Source: Legionellaceae bacterium
Lineage (GTDB): Bacteria > Pseudomonadota > Gammaproteobacteria > Legionellales > Legionellaceae
DNA: 64,000 bases
Assembly (NCBI GenBank): GCA_020831865.1
Contig: JAFIFT010000019.1
Coordinates: forward strand, 124,001-188,000
Direction: 5' to 3'
Part shown: positions 1 through 12,820 of the stretch, one piece after another
Layout of the letters: each line of letters opens with the position of its first letter
Position numbering within the stretch: the first letter of the stretch is position 1
The notes under the pieces: model-generated
The model's input: the letters and a program-made list of their open reading frames with translations, nothing else
Databases searched by the model: none
Told to the model about the DNA's origin: nothing
Translations under genes and position numbers: made by a program

Positions 1-891
1 GACTCGGATGGCTTTTTTGCCCTGCAACAGCAACCGGAAAAAGTGGCTATTATTGGCAGCGGCTATATTGGCGTAGAATTGGCCTGCCTACTGAATGGAC
101 TGGGGAGTGAGGTTCATCTGCTGATGCGGGGCAGCAGCCCCTTGCGTCGTTTTGATGCGATGCTGCGGAGTACTCTGATGGAGATCATGCAACAACAGCA
201 CATTCAGATCCATCCGGAACATCAGGCAAAAGCCATTGCCTTGCAAACGGATGGACGAAAAAGCATTCAGTGTACGCGCCATAGCGTATTGAGAGATTTT
301 GATGCCGTTATCGTTGCCGTGGGCAGACAAGCCCGCACCAAGGAGTTGAATTTAGAAGCCAGTGGCATACACTGCGATACGCAGGGGCTGATTCGTGTTG
401 ATGCGTGGCAAAACACATCAGTGCAGGGCATTTATGCCATTGGTGATGTCACCAATGCCCCGGCTCTGACCCCCGTGGCTATCGCCGCGGGCCGCAGGCT
501 TTGTGATCGGCTGTTCGGTGGACAGGCCGATGCCAAACTGGATTATGACAGCATCTGTACCGTAGTCTTCACCCACCCGCCCATCGCCACAGTGGGCTTA
601 ACGGAAGTGCAGGCCAGAGAAACCTATGGTGAGGATGCCATCCGCATTTATCAAAGTCGCTTTCACCCCATGTTTGATGCCTTAAGTCTGCACAAAACGC
701 CAACGGTCATGAAGCTCATCACCCAAGGTATCGAAGAGCGCATTGTCGGCCTGCATATGATAGGCTATCACGCCGATGAAATCCTGCAGGGCTTTGGAGT
801 CGCACTCAAGATGGGCGCCACCAAAAAAGATTTTGATCACACGGTTGCCATCCATCCCACCAGCGCCGAAGAGCTCGTGACCATGACCTAA
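1..891 (+). CDS. gor: Glutathione reductase, C-terminal part (5' end outside window)
   Basis: The reading frame is open from the first base, so the gene begins upstream; 296 residues are visible. Glutathione reductase is a cytoplasmic FAD enzyme that reduces glutathione disulfide with NADPH. The visible part starts just before the NADPH-binding Rossmann motif GSGYIGVE (visible residues 19-26). Arginines follow in the segment MRGSSPLRRFD, the pattern typical of NADPH-specific members. The FAD-binding motif YAIGDV lies mid-way, and the dimerisation domain ends with HPTSAEELVTM, whose His and Glu form the conserved active-site pair of this family. The redox-active CxxxxC disulfide would lie in the missing N-terminal part. 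A related flavoprotein disulfide reductase is possible, but the C-terminal signature favours Gor. Confidence 0.88.
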   Translation, partial: DSDGFFALQQQPEKVAIIGSGYIGVELACLLNGLGSEVHLLMRGSSPLRRFDAMLRSTLMEIMQQQHIQIHPEHQAKAIALQTDGRKSIQCTRHSVLRDFDAVIVAVGRQARTKELNLEASGIHCDTQGLIRVDAWQNTSVQGIYAIGDVTNAPALTPVAIAAGRRLCDRLFGGQADAKLDYDSICTVVFTHPPIATVGLTEVQARETYGEDAIRIYQSRFHPMFDALSLHKTPTVMKLITQGIEERIVGLHMIGYHADEILQGFGVALKMGATKKDFDHTVAIHPTSAEELVTMT

Positions 892-962
892 TAGCGCCTG
901 CGCTTAACCACCATAGCCCGGAAGATAGCACATCATCTGTCGCCTTGCGGGCTCGTCAGTCG

Positions 963-3934
<2,972 letters not shown>

Positions 3935-4004
3935 TTACAGTATAAGCGGAAAAGCAGGCTTTTAAAACCGCTATTTTACTGGGGAGTTTACCGGTACAGA
4001 GCGC

Positions 4005-4682
4005 TTAGTCCTGCTGCAATAACCGCAGCATCGCTTTGGCGGCAGACTGCTCCGCCTTGCGCCGTGATGGGCCAGTAGCGCTGGTTTGCTGTGCCGTATC
4101 CGGAATGCGGCATTGCACTTCAAAAAGCTGCTCGTGTTCCTGCCCCATGGCGGTCAACAGGCTATATTCCGGCAGGGGTTTTTTAACCGACTGTAAATAC
4201 TCCTGCAAACGGGTTTTATAATCTTTCAGGTGATGTTGCAGTGAATGGTCCGCCAGACGACTGGCAAATAAACGCAACACCACTTGCTGCACGGCAGTAA
4301 AACCGCCATCAAGATAAATCGCCGCCAATATCGCTTCCAGGGCATCCGCCAAAATAGAGGTTCGCCGGAAACCGCCACTTTTTAACTCACCTTGCCCCAG
4401 AATCAAATAACTCCCCAGATCCAGCTCCCGGGCAATAACCGCCAGCATGTCCCCACACACCAAAGAGGCGCGTAGTCGGCTGAGTTTACCTTCACTTAAC
4501 TGGGGAAACTGTTGATAGAGCGCTTCGGCTATGACCAGGCTCAAAGCGGAATCCCCTAAAAACTCCAGGCGTTCATTATTCAAGGCATCGGCGCTACGGT
4601 GCGTCAAGGCCTGCTGCAACAGCTTTGGATTCTGAAAATCATAGTGTAGTTTACGGGTTAATTGTTGTAATTTAGCGGGCAC
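4005..4682 (-). CDS. rnc: Ribonuclease III
   Basis: A 225-residue double-strand-specific endoribonuclease that processes rRNA precursors and structured mRNAs. The RNase III signature NERLEFLGDSAL carries the catalytic Glu40 and Asp44. A second acidic motif, ADALEAILAAIYLDGG, completes the metal site. The last 75 residues form a double-stranded RNA-binding domain (DYKTRLQEYLQ onward). The start is GTG at 4682-4680, giving MPAKLQQ. It sits downstream of lepA-lepB as in other gammaproteobacteria, but era and recO, the usual next genes, are absent and fadH follows instead. Confidence 0.95.
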   Translation of the reverse strand: MPAKLQQLTRKLHYDFQNPKLLQQALTHRSADALNNERLEFLGDSALSLVIAEALYQQFPQLSEGKLSRLRASLVCGDMLAVIARELDLGSYLILGQGELKSGGFRRTSILADALEAILAAIYLDGGFTAVQQVVLRLFASRLADHSLQHHLKDYKTRLQEYLQSVKKPLPEYSLLTAMGQEHEQLFEVQCRIPDTAQQTSATGPSRRKAEQSAAKAMLRLLQQD

Positions 4683-4817
4683 GAATCGTCATCTCTTCTT
4701 GTTCATCAAATTCAACCGGTATACTGATATTGGCGATTAACGTGCGCTGGGCAGTATCATAGTAGTCATGGCCAACAGCATACCGACAAAGGTCATTCCT
4801 TTTGGTAAGCGGTTCAT
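4672..4817 (-). pseudogene. Remnant of DUF4845 gene between lepB and rnc
   Basis: A DUF4845 gene commonly sits between lepB and rnc in gammaproteobacteria. Here an ATG at 4817, preceded by GAGGATG, starts a peptide MNRLPKGMTFVGMLL that resembles the N-terminal anchor of that family, but the frame stops after 26 codons. In another frame the same interval reads AVGHDYYDTAQRTLIANISI and then PVEFDEQEEM, resembling the family's C-terminal end, and stops at 4674-4672 inside the rnc start region. The intact gene encodes roughly 110-130 residues and only about 48 codons are left, so this looks like a large internal deletion plus a frameshift. The family assignment rests on position and short similarity from memory. 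Confidence 0.55.
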
Positions 4818-4837
4818 TTTCATCCTCTTATCTTACG

Positions 4838-5593
4838 CTACTGAATGAGGGTGCCAATACGCGACCAGCGCACAGCACCGACTTTTGAATTCCAGCTCAT
4901 CCAGATAAGAAAGGCTTTTCCGCGTAAATATTCATCCGCGACAAAACCCCAATAGCGGCTATCGGCACTATCATCCCGATTATCACCCATCATAAAATAT
5001 TGCCCTTCCGGCACGGTAACCTTAAAATCATAAGCCGGTACCTGCGGATTAATATAAATCTCATGCTGCACGCCGGCCAGGTTTTCCTGGTATTTGGCGA
5101 CAGAGCGACCGGAACTGTCATCGGTCGTGTATTCAATGAAGCTTTGCTTCATTTCTTCACCATTGATAAACAATACTTTATTGCGGTATTCCACTGTATC
5201 ACCCGGCACACCGATAACCCGCTTGATAAAATCATACGCCGGATCAGGCGGCCAGCGAAATACGGCTATCTGTCCTTTCTTGGGATTGGCAACGGGGACA
5301 ATTTTGCTTTCCAGCACCGGCAGGCGCAATCCGTAGGAAAATTTATTCACCGCCAGCAGATCACCAATGGTTAACGTCGGCTCCAGAGAACCAGAAGGTA
5401 TCCGAAAAGGCTCGACTAAAAAAGAACGCAAAAGTAACACGATAAAAAACACCGGAAAAAAAGAACGGCAGAACTCAAGGATACGACCCGGCTTTTCCGC
5501 TTGCGTTCTTTTTTTGGCAAAAAACAATACATCAAGGAGATAACCCAGCCCGGTTACTGCGGATAAAATCACTAAAATCAAGGCAAAATTCAT
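4838..5593 (-). CDS. lepB: Signal peptidase I
   Basis: A 251-residue inner-membrane serine protease that removes signal peptides from exported proteins. Two hydrophobic segments (about 1-22 and 45-60) anchor it. The catalytic dyad is visible: Ser69 in RIPSGSLEPTL and Lys124 in DFIKRVIGVPGD. The downstream box GDNRDDSADSRYWG is the family's conserved box E. The usual Met after the nucleophile is Leu here. It lies 20 bases after lepA on the same strand, the normal lepA-lepB pairing. Confidence 0.95.
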   Translation of the reverse strand: MNFALILVILSAVTGLGYLLDVLFFAKKRTQAEKPGRILEFCRSFFPVFFIVLLLRSFLVEPFRIPSGSLEPTLTIGDLLAVNKFSYGLRLPVLESKIVPVANPKKGQIAVFRWPPDPAYDFIKRVIGVPGDTVEYRNKVLFINGEEMKQSFIEYTTDDSSGRSVAKYQENLAGVQHEIYINPQVPAYDFKVTVPEGQYFMMGDNRDDSADSRYWGFVADEYLRGKAFLIWMSWNSKVGAVRWSRIGTLIQ

Positions 5594-5613
5594 AGCGGAA
5601 CCTTATGGTGGAA

Positions 5614-7419
5614 TTAATTTTTTCTATCGGTTTTAAACACGGCCATGAACGCTTCTTGTGGAATTTCAACATGCCCCAATTGTTTCATCCGCTTTTTACC
5701 CGCCTTTTGTTTTTCCAATAACTTCCGTTTGCGGCTGACATCGCCGCCATAGCATTTGGCCGTCACATTTTTACGCATGGCCTTGACCGTCTGACGAGCG
5801 ATAATATGGGTGCCAATAGCCGCCTGAATCGCCACATCAAACATTTGCCGGGGAATTAATTCCCGCATCTTGTCGGCCAGTGCCTTGCCTCTTTGATGCG
5901 CCGTATCGCGATGAATAATCACCGCCAGCGCATCGACTCGATCCCCATTAATCAAAATATCCATTTTGACCAAATTGGCCAGTTCAAACTTCAAAAAATT
6001 ATAATCCAGAGACGCATAACCCCGGCTCACGGATTTGAGGCGATCAAAAAAGTCAGAAACCACCTCGCTCATAGGTAAGTCGTAGGAGATGGAAACCTGC
6101 CGCCCGCTGTAGGTCATATTGACCTGATGCCCACGCCGCTCGATACACAGCGTAATCACCTGGCCGAGATACTCCTGCGGTACCAGAATATTGGCCCGGA
6201 CGATAGGCTCATACATCTGTTTGATTTGCTGGGGCGGCGGTAATTGCGAAGGATTATCCACCATCAATTCCAGACCCTTGGTGGTTTCAATTTTATAAAT
6301 AACCGTGGGAGCCGTAGAAATCAGATCCAGATTGTATTCCCGCTCCAGACGCTCTTGAATGATCTCCATATGCAACATGCCCAGAAAACCACAACGAAAA
6401 CCAAAGCCCAGAGCTTCAGAGGATTCAGGCTCATAAAACAGAGAGGCGTCATTCAAACTTAACTTGGCTAAGGCTTCACGGAACGCTTCAAAATCATCGG
6501 CGCTAATGGGGAACAACCCCGCATAAACCTGGGGTTTCACTTTTTTAAAACCGGGCAGGGGACTGGCGGCCAGATTTTTTTCAAGTGTCAGGGTATCCCC
6601 AACGGGCGCCCCCTGAATTTCTTTAATACCGGCAATGACATAGCCCACTTCACCGGCTTGCAAAAGCTCGCGGGCTTGCCGTTTTGGTGTGAAATAGCCG
6701 ACTTCATCCACTTCATAGCTCCGCCCGGTTGACATCACCCGCATTTTATCGCCCTTGCGCAAACGGCCATTGACAATCCGCACCAAGGATACGACCCCCA
6801 GATAAATATCAAACCAGGAATCAATAATCAGTGCCTGCAGCGGTGCATCTCTTTCGCCCTGGGGCGGTGGTATACGACGTACCAGCTCATTTAACACCTC
6901 CTCCACACCCAGTCCGCTTTTGGCGCTAACGGTCAGCGCGTCTTTGGCTTCCACGCCAATAATGTCTTCGATTTCCGCTTTCACCCGTTCCGGTTCAGCC
7001 TGTGGCAAATCAATTTTATTCAGTACCGGCAAAACCTCAAGCGCCTGGTCGATGGCGGTATAGCATACGGCAACGGTCTGCGCTTCCACACCCTGCGCGG
7101 CATCGACCACCAATAGCGCTCCCTCACAAGCCGCCAGCGAGCGTGATACCTCATAACTAAAGTCAACATGACCAGGCGTATCAATGAAATTCAGCAAATA
7201 GACCTTGCCGTCGCTGGCCGTGAAATTGAGCGACACGCTTTGCGCCTTGATGGTTATTCCCCGCTCTCGCTCGATATCCATCGAGTCCAGCACCTGTGCC
7301 GACATTTCCCGCACCGTCAAACCACCGCAAATCTGGATAAAACGATCGGCAAGGGTCGACTTGCCATGATCAATATGCGCAATAATGGAAAAATTTCGAA
7401 TATGGCTTAAGTCACTCAA
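5614..7419 (-). CDS. lepA: Elongation factor 4 (back-translocating GTPase LepA)
   Basis: A ribosome-associated translational GTPase. The frame is open to a GTG at 7428, but I prefer the TTG at 7419: it gives (M)[20 protein letters not shown], the typical LepA N-terminus, and an AGGTG ribosome-binding site lies six bases before it, overlapping the GTG. This start gives 601 residues, the usual LepA size. The P-loop is [10 protein letters not shown]2/G3 are seen in RGITIKAQ and [11 protein letters not shown], and G4 is NKIDLP. The C-terminal end ([19 protein letters not shown]) is the LepA-specific domain. Confidence 0.95.
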   Translation of the reverse strand: MSDLSHIRNFSIIAHIDHGKSTLADRFIQICGGLTVREMSAQVLDSMDIERERGITIKAQSVSLNFTASDGKVYLLNFIDTPGHVDFSYEVSRSLAACEGALLVVDAAQGVEAQTVAVCYTAIDQALEVLPVLNKIDLPQAEPERVKAEIEDIIGVEAKDALTVSAKSGLGVEEVLNELVRRIPPPQGERDAPLQALIIDSWFDIYLGVVSLVRIVNGRLRKGDKMRVMSTGRSYEVDEVGYFTPKRQARELLQAGEVGYVIAGIKEIQGAPVGDTLTLEKNLAASPLPGFKKVKPQVYAGLFPISADDFEAFREALAKLSLNDASLFYEPESSEALGFGFRCGFLGMLHMEIIQERLEREYNLDLISTAPTVIYKIETTKGLELMVDNPSQLPPPQQIKQMYEPIVRANILVPQEYLGQVITLCIERRGHQVNMTYSGRQVSISYDLPMSEVVSDFFDRLKSVSRGYASLDYNFLKFELANLVKMDILINGDRVDALAVIIHRDTAHQRGKALADKMRELIPRQMFDVAIQAAIGTHIIARQTVKAMRKNVTAKCYGGDVSRKRKLLEKQKAGKKRMKQLGHVEIPQEAFMAVFKTDRKN

Positions 7420-7614
7420 GAAACACACCTGATTGGCTAAAAGAGTTATTTTAACGGAAAAAGCAAACGGCAGAAAGGCTTTTCATGCGCTAAAGTACAG
7501 CGATTGCGCGGGCTCAGGTGGATAAGGTCCTGAGCGCCAGGCAATTCGTGGTTTTTATACCAGCTGCGTATTCCGCAGCCCCTGCCGGGGCAGGTACGGC
7601 TGGCGCCACAGCTC

Positions 7615-10600
7615 TCAGCCCACGGCCGGCTTATCCAGCGGCTGACTCATCTGCTCGTAGGCTTTGCTGGCAGGCATATACTTTGGATACGCTTCCAGTA
7701 AACGCTCCAGCATCATTTTCGAACGCCGGGAATCCCCTTGATTCCATTCATTGAGTGCCTCCCGATAAAAGCGCTCGGCTGGGACTCCCTGCACCAGTGG
7801 TGCCTGATTTAACCACAGGGGTTCAATAAAACTGGAACCATCATTGCGCAATGCATTCACTTTTTGCAGCAACCGTTCGGCCTGCGGATTGCCATTAGTC
7901 TGCGCGGCTTTCAGTAAGGCTTTCACATCCGCCCAGCCCTTATCATCCAGTGCGCTATCCATACGCATGACAGCGAGCTGGTATTGGGCAAACGCGTTGC
8001 CATGATCGGCCAATGCGCGGTAAATGGCTTGTGCTTTGGCAGGCTCTGCAAAACCACCCAAACCGTATTGGTAGATACGCGCCAGAGCAAGGCTGGCCTT
8101 GACATCGCCCAATTTGGCAGCCTGTTCATAATATTGCACCGCATCGCCCATATCGAGCTTGCGGGCAATACCGGTTTCCGCCAATAATCCCAACTGATAA
8201 GCCGCCGTGCGATCACCTGCGGCAGCGGCCTTATTAAACCAATCCAATGCCGCAGCTTCGTTTTGCTCACCGCCCCGGCCATAAAAATCCATCATGCCCA
8301 AACGGGTCATCGCCTGTGCCTGTTGCTGACTGGCCGCCAGACTATACCATTCCCGTGCTTTGCTCATATCAACGGGCATGCCCTTGCCTTCTTCATAGAG
8401 GAGCCCCAAATTATATTGCCCCAAAGGATGATTGCGTTTAGCTGCCAATTGATAACTGCTCATGGCCTTGGCATATTGATCCTGCGCGGTGTCATAGAGA
8501 AAACCGAGGGCAACGGCCGCCCGGGGCATGCGTTCACTGGCAGCCGTATACCATGTGATAGCCTCCTGCACATCCGGTTCTTTCCCTATACGTCCCAGCT
8601 GGTAGAGATCAGCCAATAAAAACTGCGCCATGGGCTGTCCTTGCTGAGCTGCTTTGCGCAGCCATTGCGCTGCTTTCGCATTATCTTTTGCCCCGCCAAT
8701 TCCCTGGCTATACAAATAGCCCAATTTGAGCTGGGCATCACGCTCCCCTTTATCAGCCAGGGCTGTATAGATTTCACGGGCCTGGGCAAAATTATCCGCA
8801 TCATTTTGTGCCAGATAATAGTCTGCCAACAATAGACTGGCACGAACATTACCTTCATCACGCGCCCGCATCAAATCAAAAAGAAAAGGCTGACCGGCCT
8901 GCTGGTTCAAAATAGCCAGATTTAAGTCGGCGTAGGAAAAGCCTGCATCAGCAGCCTGAGTCAGTTGCTTTCGGGCCCTATCGATATCCTTGTTTAAGCC
9001 TTCGCCAAGACTGTAATAGGTGCCGAGAATAAAGGACTTAACCGGGGTGTTATCGGCTTGTTGATACCAATACAATGCCTTGACCGGATCAGCCGCAACC
9101 CCAATACCCCGGTCATAGAGGAGTCCGAGCAGCAAAGGCGCCTGTGGATTGCCCACCTTGGCTTCCTCTTCCGCTATCTGCAGTGCTTGCCGCTGTTTTT
9201 CGGCATCACTATCCATTGCCAAATAAAAGGCCAACGGTAAAAAAGCGTCTGCCACACTTTGTTCCGCAGCGCTACTATAGAGTTTTTTAATAATTTCGGC
9301 GCGATTTTGGCGCGCTGCAACCGTCAAACCACGATTCTGCTTCGCGACCAGGGCATTAGCCAACTTATATTGCGCCAAACCAAAATGATTGGCAGACGAC
9401 AAATAGTACATGCTCATAGCCTGTTGCTCATCGGGAGCAACAACCAGCCGTCCGGACGCATCGGGATATCCATATTGATAAATATTTGCCAGGGCATATT
9501 GCGCATAGGCATTGCCGCGAAAAGCCGCATCCGTCAACCAGGCCATCCCTTTCTCGTAGTCTGTCGGCTGAATCTGGCCTTCCATATACAAAATACCCAG
9601 GTTATATTCGGCACGCACATCATTTTGTTCCGCTGCCAACTGATAGTACAGCCTGGCCTGTTCCGGATCTTTGGCTACCCCAATACCGTAATGGTACAAT
9701 TGCCCAATTTCAAACTGCGCATCTGAATTCCCGAGAATGGCCTGATTGTATAAGCGCATGACTACCACATACAAGTTGGCACGCTGTTGCCAACCGCTCA
9801 CCAGCGCATCGAGGTAATGCCATTCTTGGTCATTGGCCGTTGCCTGGGGATAAGGGCGACCTTCGTTTACCATAGAATGCCAGGCACCATGCGGGTAGAT
9901 GAGCATTTCATTGTCCATCAGTTTCTGGATATGGATATCTATTGGATAACGTGGATAACGCCACTCTTTGCTGCCATTGGCACTTAACATTGGTGCTAAA
10001 AGGTCAAAATATTCTTTAAAATCAATTGAATCTGGTTTGACTAAACTAAACTGTGGTTTAAAAATTTCCTCACTCGTCACCCCTTGCATACGCGGATATG
10101 GATGATATTGCGCCTGTGTCTTGGCGTCTGGATTTTGCCAGGTCGTGAGAATACCATGCAGATAATAGTCGGTCTGGGCAAAATGCTCTGCCTGGTCTCC
10201 GGATACAAAAGTCACCATCTCACGCTCCAGCGCCTCTGCAGCAGAATTTTTTTCAGCCGCAGCCGCCTTGCGCTGCCACTCTTCAGCCAGGGCTTTATCG
10301 GTACTCACCCCATGCCCCTCTTTGTAGAGCGCTGCCAAAGCCTTTTTGGCCGCAGGTGACGGTAATTGTGCGGCCCTGGTCGTCCACATAAAACCGGTAG
10401 CAGGCTCATAATGATCGCTATTGCCATCAAGATACATGGCCGCCAATGCCAACATAGCCTCAGGATTGCCGGCATCGGCTGCTTTTTGCCACCACATTTT
10501 GGCTACTCGTGACTGGCCATTTTTCTGGGCAAGTTCTGCCAAACTGAGCATCGCCGGCACATAATGACGATCGGCGGCCGCTTCCAGCAAGTCAACCGCT

Positions 10601-11229
10601 TCCACTGTATTGCTCCGCACCTGAACCCCCGCCAAATACATCTGGGCCAAATAGGTCTGCGCGCGGGGATAGTTTTGTGCGACTGATTTTTTTAACCAGC
10701 TCAGTCCCAAATTATGATTGCGTCGATTGCGGCTGGCCAAAAACTCCCGTGCCAGCATATATTGTGCGATGGCATTACCCTCCTTGGCGGCACGGATATA
10801 AAGACGGCTGGCCATCTGGGGGTTTTTATTGACACCGTAACCATATTTGTAGGCTCCAATAACATACAGTTGTGCCGAAACGATATCCTTGGCGGCTAAT
10901 TTGGAAAACCATTGAAAGGCATTTTCAGGATTTTTTTCAATACTTAACGCATAGCGGGCCATAAATTGCTGTGCCGGGGTATAGCCACGTTTGGCGGCTT
11001 CTTGAATACGAGCCAGGGCGTTGTCGGTATTTTTTAGCAAGCCGTAGCCGTACAATTGCATCCGCCCAATATAGTAGTCAGCCATAGGATCTTTGCCTGA
11101 CTGTATGGTCAGTTCGGTAGCCGCTTGGTCATACTGCCCCAAACGATACGCATCCAGACCGCTCTGGGCCTGTACCAACGTCATACTGGCCATTCCCGCC
11201 CAATAAACGAAGATCTTTAATGATTTCAT
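7615..11229 (-). CDS. enhC: EnhC-like Sel1-repeat exported protein
   Basis: A 1204-residue protein with a signal peptide (MKSLKIFVYWAGMASMTLVQAQ) followed almost entirely by Sel1-like repeats of about 36 residues, e.g. AQLKLGYLYSQGIGGAKDN and AQYNLGLLYEEGKGMPVDM. A non-repeat insert lies at roughly residues 340-480. The size, repeats and position directly after enhA- and enhB-like genes match EnhC of Legionella (about 1200 residues). That periplasmic protein was first linked to entry into host cells and later to inhibition of the lytic transglycosylase Slt, which limits release of peptidoglycan fragments. The ATG at 11229 is preceded by GAGGA at eight bases; an in-frame TTG at 11244 lies upstream but has no such site. 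The function here is inferred from the locus. Confidence 0.85.
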   Translation of the reverse strand: MKSLKIFVYWAGMASMTLVQAQSGLDAYRLGQYDQAATELTIQSGKDPMADYYIGRMQLYGYGLLKNTDNALARIQEAAKRGYTPAQQFMARYALSIEKNPENAFQWFSKLAAKDIVSAQLYVIGAYKYGYGVNKNPQMASRLYIRAAKEGNAIAQYMLAREFLASRNRRNHNLGLSWLKKSVAQNYPRAQTYLAQMYLAGVQVRSNTVEAVDLLEAAADRHYVPAMLSLAELAQKNGQSRVAKMWWQKAADAGNPEAMLALAAMYLDGNSDHYEPATGFMWTTRAAQLPSPAAKKALAALYKEGHGVSTDKALAEEWQRKAAAAEKNSAAEALEREMVTFVSGDQAEHFAQTDYYLHGILTTWQNPDAKTQAQYHPYPRMQGVTSEEIFKPQFSLVKPDSIDFKEYFDLLAPMLSANGSKEWRYPRYPIDIHIQKLMDNEMLIYPHGAWHSMVNEGRPYPQATANDQEWHYLDALVSGWQQRANLYVVVMRLYNQAILGNSDAQFEIGQLYHYGIGVAKDPEQARLYYQLAAEQNDVRAEYNLGILYMEGQIQPTDYEKGMAWLTDAAFRGNAYAQYALANIYQYGYPDASGRLVVAPDEQQAMSMYYLSSANHFGLAQYKLANALVAKQNRGLTVAARQNRAEIIKKLYSSAAEQSVADAFLPLAFYLAMDSDAEKQRQALQIAEEEAKVGNPQAPLLLGLLYDRGIGVAADPVKALYWYQQADNTPVKSFILGTYYSLGEGLNKDIDRARKQLTQAADAGFSYADLNLAILNQQAGQPFLFDLMRARDEGNVRASLLLADYYLAQNDADNFAQAREIYTALADKGERDAQLKLGYLYSQGIGGAKDNAKAAQWLRKAAQQGQPMAQFLLADLYQLGRIGKEPDVQEAITWYTAASERMPRAAVALGFLYDTAQDQYAKAMSSYQLAAKRNHPLGQYNLGLLYEEGKGMPVDMSKAREWYSLAASQQQAQAMTRLGMMDFYGRGGEQNEAAALDWFNKAAAAGDRTAAYQLGLLAETGIARKLDMGDAVQYYEQAAKLGDVKASLALARIYQYGLGGFAEPAKAQAIYRALADHGNAFAQYQLAVMRMDSALDDKGWADVKALLKAAQTNGNPQAERLLQKVNALRNDGSSFIEPLWLNQAPLVQGVPAERFYREALNEWNQGDSRRSKMMLERLLEAYPKYMPASKAYEQMSQPLDKPAVG

Positions 11230-11271
11230 GCTCGTATTCCTCAAATTTTATCCGTAGTTTTTACTCAGTTT

Positions 11272-11790
11272 TTATTGAGCCGGAATAATGCCGTAACGCA
11301 CCACTTCACGCACCGCGGTATTTCGGGAACTGGAGTTAACCAGCCAGTAATTGCCACGGTTATTCAAACCAAACTTCACGTTATTGTATTCGCACACGGT
11401 CAAATATTGGGAACAATCCACCACCTTGCCATAGCGGCTCTTGTGTTCGGGGGTCGCGCAGATAAAGCGGATATCTTTTTCGCTGGTCGCAAACACCGCC
11501 CATTCACCCGAGCGAATGGCATGATTTAAAAAAGCGGAGCGAGAGCTTTCTTCCTGGCGCATTTGATACAAATTCAGCGCACGCTCTGATTTATTGTACA
11601 AAAAATACATGGAATTACGCTCACCGGCATCATCCGGCAACAAATGTAGGGTTTTTAGCTCAAAGCGATATCCCAGGTCACGGCAACCCAGGGGGGGCTT
11701 GGCGTTTTCATTGACTTTCGCGGCTTGCCCAACCGTGATGCTCGCAACCAATCCAAGTACTACCACACCGCAGCTTATTCTTATTTTCAT
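11272..11790 (-). CDS. enhB: EnhB-like small exported protein
   Basis: A 172-residue protein with a signal peptide (MKIRISCGVVVLGLVASITV, cleavage near GQA) and four Cys in the mature part (GCRDL, RFICAT, VDCSQY, TVCEYN), consistent with disulfides in the periplasm. It lies eight bases after the L,D-transpeptidase gene and 43 before enhC, the order enhA-enhB-enhC known from Legionella. Assignment to EnhB rests mainly on this context and size, since no catalytic motif was recognised. A GAGATGAG ribosome-binding site precedes the ATG. Confidence 0.65.
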   Translation of the reverse strand: MKIRISCGVVVLGLVASITVGQAAKVNENAKPPLGCRDLGYRFELKTLHLLPDDAGERNSMYFLYNKSERALNLYQMRQEESSRSAFLNHAIRSGEWAVFATSEKDIRFICATPEHKSRYGKVVDCSQYLTVCEYNNVKFGLNNRGNYWLVNSSSRNTAVREVVRYGIIPAQ

Positions 11791-11798
11791 GGCTCATC

Positions 11799-12509
11799 TC
11801 ACATAGTTACCGGTTTCACCACCACTTTGGTTCCCAGATGCTGGTTGCTCTCATTCGATAATTCCACAAAATGTTCATTGAGCCATTTAGCATCCTCAGT
11901 AAACATCCGCACACAGCCGTGGCTGGCACGCCGCCCGGGCAGATCATGCGACCCATGCAGGGCAAAACCTTTGTGAAAATACATACAATAGGGCATTTTG
12001 GCACCACCACGACCCAAGGGATACACCCCGGAGGTGCAATGCTGATTTTCTTTCGAGAAAATACGAAAGATACCGGTAATGGTCAGGCAGGATTGATTGC
12101 TATCTGAACATTTATTTGTACCGGAGGAAATCGGCCCCCAACGCACCAGCTTGCCATGCTCATCATAAGCACCCCAGGCCAGCTTGTCCTGATCGACAAT
12201 GATCTGTTTTTCACCCTCAGGATCAATGCGTAACGGAAAGGGGGCCACATCCAGTGCTGTTAAATATTCCAGATTTTTGGGGACAACGATGGTTTTACCG
12301 GCCCACAGGTGATTGTAGGAACGATTCAGTCGCTGCACCACGTCACGCTGGGTTTCATCCGGAAACAATGAGGCCCAGCTCTGATTACGTTGCAGTTTGA
12401 CACAGTCATACTGCGCATACGCACAGAGTGCCGTGCCATAGTATTTATTGGCAAACATGGTAGAAGAAAACAATAATAAGCTTGTAAAAACAAGGAGATT
12501 TTTCATCAT
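11799..12509 (-). CDS. enhA: EnhA-like L,D-transpeptidase
   Basis: A 236-residue exported YkuD-family L,D-transpeptidase. After a signal peptide (residues 1-20) comes a LysM-like stretch (about 40-80, with WASLFPDETQRDVVQRLNRS and GKTIVVP). The catalytic domain follows, with HGSH at 185-188 and SHGCVRM at 196-202; Cys199 is the expected nucleophile. Such enzymes make 3-3 peptidoglycan crosslinks or attach proteins to the wall. Six further Cys could form disulfides. It heads the enhABC unit, and adjacent ATG codons at 12509 and 12506 are both possible starts. Together with EnhC it suggests a locus for remodelling or guarding peptidoglycan. Confidence 0.85.
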   Translation of the reverse strand: MMKNLLVFTSLLLFSSTMFANKYYGTALCAYAQYDCVKLQRNQSWASLFPDETQRDVVQRLNRSYNHLWAGKTIVVPKNLEYLTALDVAPFPLRIDPEGEKQIIVDQDKLAWGAYDEHGKLVRWGPISSGTNKCSDSNQSCLTITGIFRIFSKENQHCTSGVYPLGRGGAKMPYCMYFHKGFALHGSHDLPGRRASHGCVRMFTEDAKWLNEHFVELSNESNQHLGTKVVVKPVTM

Positions 12510-12820
12510 ATGATTTCTGCCTGCAATGATTCTGCTATACCTGATCTATAGCATACTTTTATCAGCAGCACCCCCATTGTACAGAAATTTTTTTTGATAG
12601 CTCAAACCGATTTGGCTGGCCCAAAGCCCATTTTTTTCTCCCGGCTCGGATTCCTCACTGGCTTAAGAACCACCTTCCCATAGACAAGAATCCATCAAAC
12701 GCTTGTTTTCTTATCGCAAAGCAGTAAGATAAAAAATAGGCCGGCAAGAATTTTGAAACAGGACTACCGTGGCTTTCAAAAACAGTCGTTGATACGGAAC
12801 ATCAATCAAGGGAGCAGAGC
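12510..12820. other. Divergent intergenic region, enhA / 516-residue protein
   Basis: This 311-base gap separates two divergent genes and must hold promoters for both. Apart from the inverted repeat at 12533-12553, a weak plus-strand pair TTGTTT (12703-12708), 16 bases, TAAGAT (12725-12730) lies about 90 bases before the plus-strand gene. No other gene was seen. Confidence 0.3.
12533..12553. promoter_or_regulatory. Perfect 7-bp inverted repeat upstream of enhA
   Basis: TGCTATA, seven bases, then TATAGCA, about 25 bases before the enhA start. On the minus strand the segment also reads TGCTATAGA, which could serve as an extended -10 element. It may be an operator overlapping the promoter of the enhABC unit. 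No factor is recognised. Confidence 0.35.

Noticed and set aside
7923..10899. Many open frames on both strands inside enhC
   Set aside because: They are shadows of the long Sel1-repeat frame, lack ribosome-binding sites and are not protein-like.
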